Source of the DNA: DATJUC01 sp035502675 | GTDB lineage: Bacteria > Vulcanimicrobiota > Vulcanimicrobiia > Vulcanimicrobiales > Vulcanimicrobiaceae | NCBI GenBank assembly: GCA_035502675.1 | Contig: DATJUC010000125.1 | Location: 1-8,590 of the forward strand | Direction: 5' to 3' | Length of the DNA: 8,590 nt | Shown: positions 6,567 through 8,590 of the stretch, in pieces | Layout of the letters: each line of letters opens with the position of its first letter | Position numbering within the stretch: position 1 is the first letter of the stretch | The notes under the pieces: generated by a model | Database searches by the model: none | The model's input: the letters and a program-made list of their open reading frames with translations, nothing else | What the model was told of the DNA's origin: nothing | Made by a program: the position numbers and the translations under genes

Positions 6567-6619
6567 GTGTGGTTCACCAAACCTATCGTGGCGAGACGAA
6601 CGAAGTAACGCCGATTCAT
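6563..6619 (-). CDS. Possible 18-aa leader ORF with a Tat-like N-terminus
   Basis: The minus strand reads MNRRYFVRLATIGLVNHT then TGA. The TGA shares four bases (GTGA) with the GTG start of the MDR gene. AAAGG lies 7 nt before the ATG and AGGAG 13 nt before it. The peptide resembles the start of a twin-arginine signal (RRxFxR plus a hydrophobic stretch) but ends before any mature protein. It may be a translational leader, a remnant of a lost secreted protein, or chance. No comparative evidence is available. Confidence 0.25.
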   Translation of the reverse strand: MNRRYFVRLATIGLVNHT

Positions 6620-6682
6620 CCCGAGGCCTTTACTCCTATTTGCGAAGCGGCTTGAGGCCCACGCGAACCTCTTTCGTCCGAG

Positions 6683-6721
6683 CAAAGCAGGCAATAAAAA
6701 TGCTCGTCCTTTGCTGCTTTG
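6683..6721. repeat. Inverted repeat CAAAGCAG/CTGCTTTG with overlapping alternatives
   Basis: CAAAGCAG (6683-6690) pairs with CTGCTTTG (6714-6721) across 23 nt. Two overlapping pairings compete with it: AGCAAAG (6681-6687) with CTTTGCT (6709-6715), and GAGCA (6680-6684) with TGCTC (6701-6705). The enclosed sequence is A/T-rich (GCAATAAAAATGC), unlike its surroundings. It would lie in the 5' leader of the MDR operon if transcription starts upstream of it. It could be a regulator site or alternative RNA hairpins. No T-tract follows, so it is not a classical terminator. Confidence 0.45.
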
Positions 6722-6827
6722 TCAAGTAAGCGAGCCTCGGGGTTCACCGCCACCCACTGCATCACCGTCGCCCACATCGACCGCATTCCGGCAGAGGCGA
6801 TAGGAAGGGTCAACCCGATCCGCTAGG

Positions 6828-6846
6828 CGGCCGGCGCGTCCGGCCG
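6828..6846. repeat. GC-rich hairpin CGGCCGG-loop-CCGGCCG
   Basis: A perfect 7-bp stem with the 5-nt loop CGCGT. A further GGCG/CGCC pair (6826-6829/6849-6852) lies around it but shares a base with the stem. One arm recurs as GCGGCCGG at 6862-6869. No T-run follows on either strand. It may be a protein site or mRNA structure, or may only reflect base composition. Confidence 0.4.
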
Positions 6847-6938
6847 ATCGCCAATCGCATAGCGGCCGGGAACCGAATACGTTAGCGTCGTAGCCTTGGT
6901 TGCGGTCGTTAACGCATCGACGAAGGGCGGTCCAGGAA

Positions 6939-8590
6939 ATGAGCAGGGCATTATGCACGATGGTGCTTGCGGCGGTTTCTCTCGCGGCGTGCGCGCAGCC
7001 GCAGCGCGCTAGCGAAGCTACCGCGGCGTCGAGCCCACCGTCGGTCGCTGCAAGCGAAGCTACGGTTCCGGCTGGTTCGGCGGCCGCCTTCGCGGCGGGC
7101 AGCTTTGACGGTCAGGTTCTCGGCGCGGGTGAGCCGATCGCAAAATCGACGGTGACGCTGTACGACGCTACGGCCGACTCGCCCCTGCAGCTAGCTCGGA
7201 CCCAGAGCGGGGACGATGGGACGTTTACGATGAGTTTTGGCGGCGGCAACGGGATTCTGTACCTCGTCGCCACCGGCGGCGCGTCGAAGGCGGCTAAGGA
7301 TCCTAGCGACAACGCGGCTATTGCCTTCATTTCCGTTATCGGCACGCAACCTCCATCGCACGTCGTCATCAACGAGTACACGACCGTGGCGTCGATCTGG
7401 ACCTTGAACCAGTTCATCACTGGGACGGCGATTCAGGGTTATCCGCTTGGGTTGCGCATCGGAGCCGGGAACGTGCCGAACTTTGTGGATACGCAAACCG
7501 GGGGATGGGGCGGCGCCATTCAAGACTCGTTGAACGGCCCGCAGACGCCGACGATGGCCAACTTTGCGACGCTCGCCGACCTGCTGTCGGGCTGCGTCAC
7601 GCGCGTAATTGCCGATGCGTGTACCAGTCTGTTTTCGGCTGCGGCGGCGCCGGCGCACCGCACTCCGACGGATACGCTGACGGCGGCGGAGTCGATAGCG
7701 CGTTATCCCTGGTATAAGCCGAAACGGCTCTTTGCACTGCTCGATCGTTTCTATCCGGTGCCGCAAGGCAAGAACCTGCGCCCGGTACCGTACATGCCGC
7801 ATCTGAACTGGGCACCCAGCGCGTGGGTGTTGCCGCTCAGGTTCGACGGCGGCGGATATCGTGCGGGCGGCAAAGCCATGTTCGACAGCAACGGCAATCT
7901 TTGGGTGGGCGATAACTTTTCGGTCGGCTGGCAAGGACAGGACTCATTATGGCAGGGCCACGCCACGAAATTTGCGCCCAACGGTCAACCTCTCTCGCCG
8001 ATTACGACTGGGTTCACCGGCGGCGGGATGGAAGGCGGAACCTTCGGCGCTGCCGTTGACGCCAAAGACGATGCCTGGCTCACGAATTACGGCAGCCAAT
8101 CCATCACGGTCTTTGACAGGGATGGTAATCCGCTGACGCCTCCAAACGGTATGAATTTCGGCGGCAGACTCGGGCTGATGCAAGGAGTAATGGTTGCGCC
8201 GAACGGCGACGTTTGGGTAGTAGGAATATCCAAAGATCAGCTCGTCTACTTCCCAAGAGGCGATATCAACAAAGGCCGGATCGTATGCGAAGGCTCCTCC
8301 CAGGAACCGTGTAAGTCGTTCAGTTCGCCCTTCGACCTTGCGATCGACCAACGCAATCGGATCTGGGTAACGAACGCCACCGATAAGGTCACCCGCTTCG
8401 ACGCTGCCGACCCGACGAAGGTGCAGAACTTTCACACCGGCATCAGCAACAGCGGCCTTGCGATCGACAACGAAGGCAACGCGTGGATTACGAACCGATT
8501 CGGCACCGGGTTCGAGGGCATGGCTCACCTCTTGGGGGTGGCCGTTCGACTGAAGCTCCACGGCGTCGCGAAAGCATCGGATTATCTCAC
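6939..8590 (+). CDS. Lipoprotein with carboxypeptidase-regulatory-like domain and Vgb/NHL-type propeller (partial)
   Basis: The gene is open from ATG 6939 to the right edge (550 complete codons, no stop). A short signal peptide ends in the lipobox L15-A-A-C18, so the protein should be lipid-anchored outside the cytoplasmic membrane. A low-complexity Ala/Ser/Pro/Thr linker follows (19-55) with ASEAT twice. Residues about 56-113 (FDGQVLGAGEPIAKSTVTLY ... DDGTFTMSF) look like a carboxypeptidase-regulatory/Ig-like beta domain. Residues 140-260 form an unassigned region with Cys219 and Cys228. From about 310 there are propeller-like strands with Trp: GNLWVGDN (319), DDAWLTNYG (377), GDVWVVG (423), RIWVTNA (474) and GNAWITNRFG (513), typical of streptogramin-lyase-like (Vgb) or NHL repeats. 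Such proteins bind ligands or polymers outside the cell; lyase activity should not be assumed. AAGGGCGG lies 8 nt before the ATG. ATG 6960 is a less likely start because it would shorten the signal peptide. Confidence 0.85.
   Translation, partial: MSRALCTMVLAAVSLAACAQPQRASEATAASSPPSVAASEATVPAGSAAAFAAGSFDGQVLGAGEPIAKSTVTLYDATADSPLQLARTQSGDDGTFTMSFGGGNGILYLVATGGASKAAKDPSDNAAIAFISVIGTQPPSHVVINEYTTVASIWTLNQFITGTAIQGYPLGLRIGAGNVPNFVDTQTGGWGGAIQDSLNGPQTPTMANFATLADLLSGCVTRVIADACTSLFSAAAAPAHRTPTDTLTAAESIARYPWYKPKRLFALLDRFYPVPQGKNLRPVPYMPHLNWAPSAWVLPLRFDGGGYRAGGKAMFDSNGNLWVGDNFSVGWQGQDSLWQGHATKFAPNGQPLSPITTGFTGGGMEGGTFGAAVDAKDDAWLTNYGSQSITVFDRDGNPLTPPNGMNFGGRLGLMQGVMVAPNGDVWVVGISKDQLVYFPRGDINKGRIVCEGSSQEPCKSFSSPFDLAIDQRNRIWVTNATDKVTRFDAADPTKVQNFHTGISNSGLAIDNEGNAWITNRFGTGFEGMAHLLGVAVRLKLHGVAKASDYL
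7011..7063 (+). repeat. Two in-frame 11-bp direct repeats in the lipoprotein linker
   Basis: AGCGAAGCTAC occurs at 7011-7021 and 7053-7063, exactly 42 nt (14 codons) apart, giving ASEAT twice in the linker after the lipobox. It suggests linker growth by a small duplication. It has no evident function beyond spacing the folded domains from the membrane. Confidence 0.6.

Larger units (their letters stand above)
6567..6938. other. Divergent intergenic region with inverted repeats
   Basis: This 372-nt stretch lies between the leftward MDR operon and the rightward lipoprotein gene, so it should hold promoters for both. I found no convincing sigma-70 hexamer pair. It contains the leader ORF, a cluster of overlapping inverted repeats at 6680-6721 around an A/T-rich core, a GC hairpin at 6828-6846 and a second CGGCCGG copy at 6863-6869. 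A 65-codon minus-strand ORF (TTG 6813 to TGA 6616) has a CLLC pair but no firm homology. No tRNA or other stable RNA is evident. Confidence 0.6.

Noticed and set aside
5331..6608. 425-codon plus-strand ORF opposite the VOC and MDR genes
   Set aside because: It spans two well-supported minus-strand genes and their spacer, is His/Arg/Asp-rich, and shows no family motif.
6869..6892. GGAACC followed by CGTC, resembling an ECF-sigma promoter for the lipoprotein gene
   Set aside because: The spacer is about 12 nt instead of the usual 16-17, so the match is not better than chance.
6722..6958. 78-codon minus-strand ORF across the lipoprotein start
   Set aside because: It overlaps the lipoprotein start and the GC hairpin, with no ribosome site or homology noticed.
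7191..7934. 247-codon minus-strand ORF opposite the lipoprotein gene
   Set aside because: The plus strand carries a lipobox and repeated propeller motifs in one continuous frame; the minus-strand product is Arg-rich with no motif.
7947..8561. 204-codon minus-strand ORF at the right end
   Set aside because: Shadow of the propeller region of the lipoprotein gene, whose repeated GNxW(V/I)TN strands are clear on the plus strand.

Overview
The window is GC-rich, densely packed bacterial chromosome with four blocks: a rightward membrane-protein operon (1-4379), a leftward three-gene redox/carbonyl operon (4487-6566), a 372-nt intergenic region (6567-6938), and the start of a rightward lipoprotein gene that runs off the window (6939-8590). 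No rRNA, tRNA, transposon or CRISPR array was seen. The taxon cannot be fixed from the sequence. The gene style (large PDZ/multi-TM/GAF proteins, Ala/Arg-rich high-GC coding, lipoproteins with propeller repeats) would fit a little-cultured high-GC lineage such as Eremiobacterota/Vulcanimicrobiota, Chloroflexota or Acidobacteriota. That is a guess.

Block 1 holds two full-length paralogues (187-1905, 572 aa; 2562-4379, 605 aa). Each has one N-terminal membrane helix, an extracytoplasmic PDZ-like domain, about nine more helices ending in a ComP-type 'LRxRLFDI'-like segment, and a cytoplasmic GAF-like domain. Neither has a histidine-kinase or other recognisable output domain. The 52 residues that end at position 159 align with the extreme C-terminus of the second paralogue, so a third copy probably lies just upstream. 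Between the two full copies sits a 186-aa cupin with a thiol-dioxygenase (cysteine dioxygenase-like) signature. Its stop overlaps the start of the second paralogue by 11 nt. The array looks like a membrane sensor cluster whose output partner is not in the window. A link between thiol oxidation and the sensors is inferred only from gene order.

Block 2 is transcribed leftward: a zinc-free quinone-oxidoreductase-like MDR enzyme (GTG start), a VOC/glyoxalase-fold protein 21 nt later, and an SDR whose start overlaps the VOC stop by 8 nt. The three probably act together on reactive carbonyls or quinones. The SDR lacks the classical catalytic Tyr (Ala in YxxxK) and the usual Pro-Gly motif. The two blocks converge over 107 nt with no clear intrinsic terminator.

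The intergenic region upstream of block 2 carries a possible 18-codon leader ORF with a Tat-like N-terminus, whose stop overlaps the MDR GTG start. It also has a competing set of inverted repeats, a GC-rich hairpin and a weak CxxC ORF that may be decayed coding sequence. The last gene encodes a secreted lipoprotein with a carboxypeptidase-regulatory-like domain followed by at least five propeller strands of the Vgb/NHL type. It is open at the right edge.
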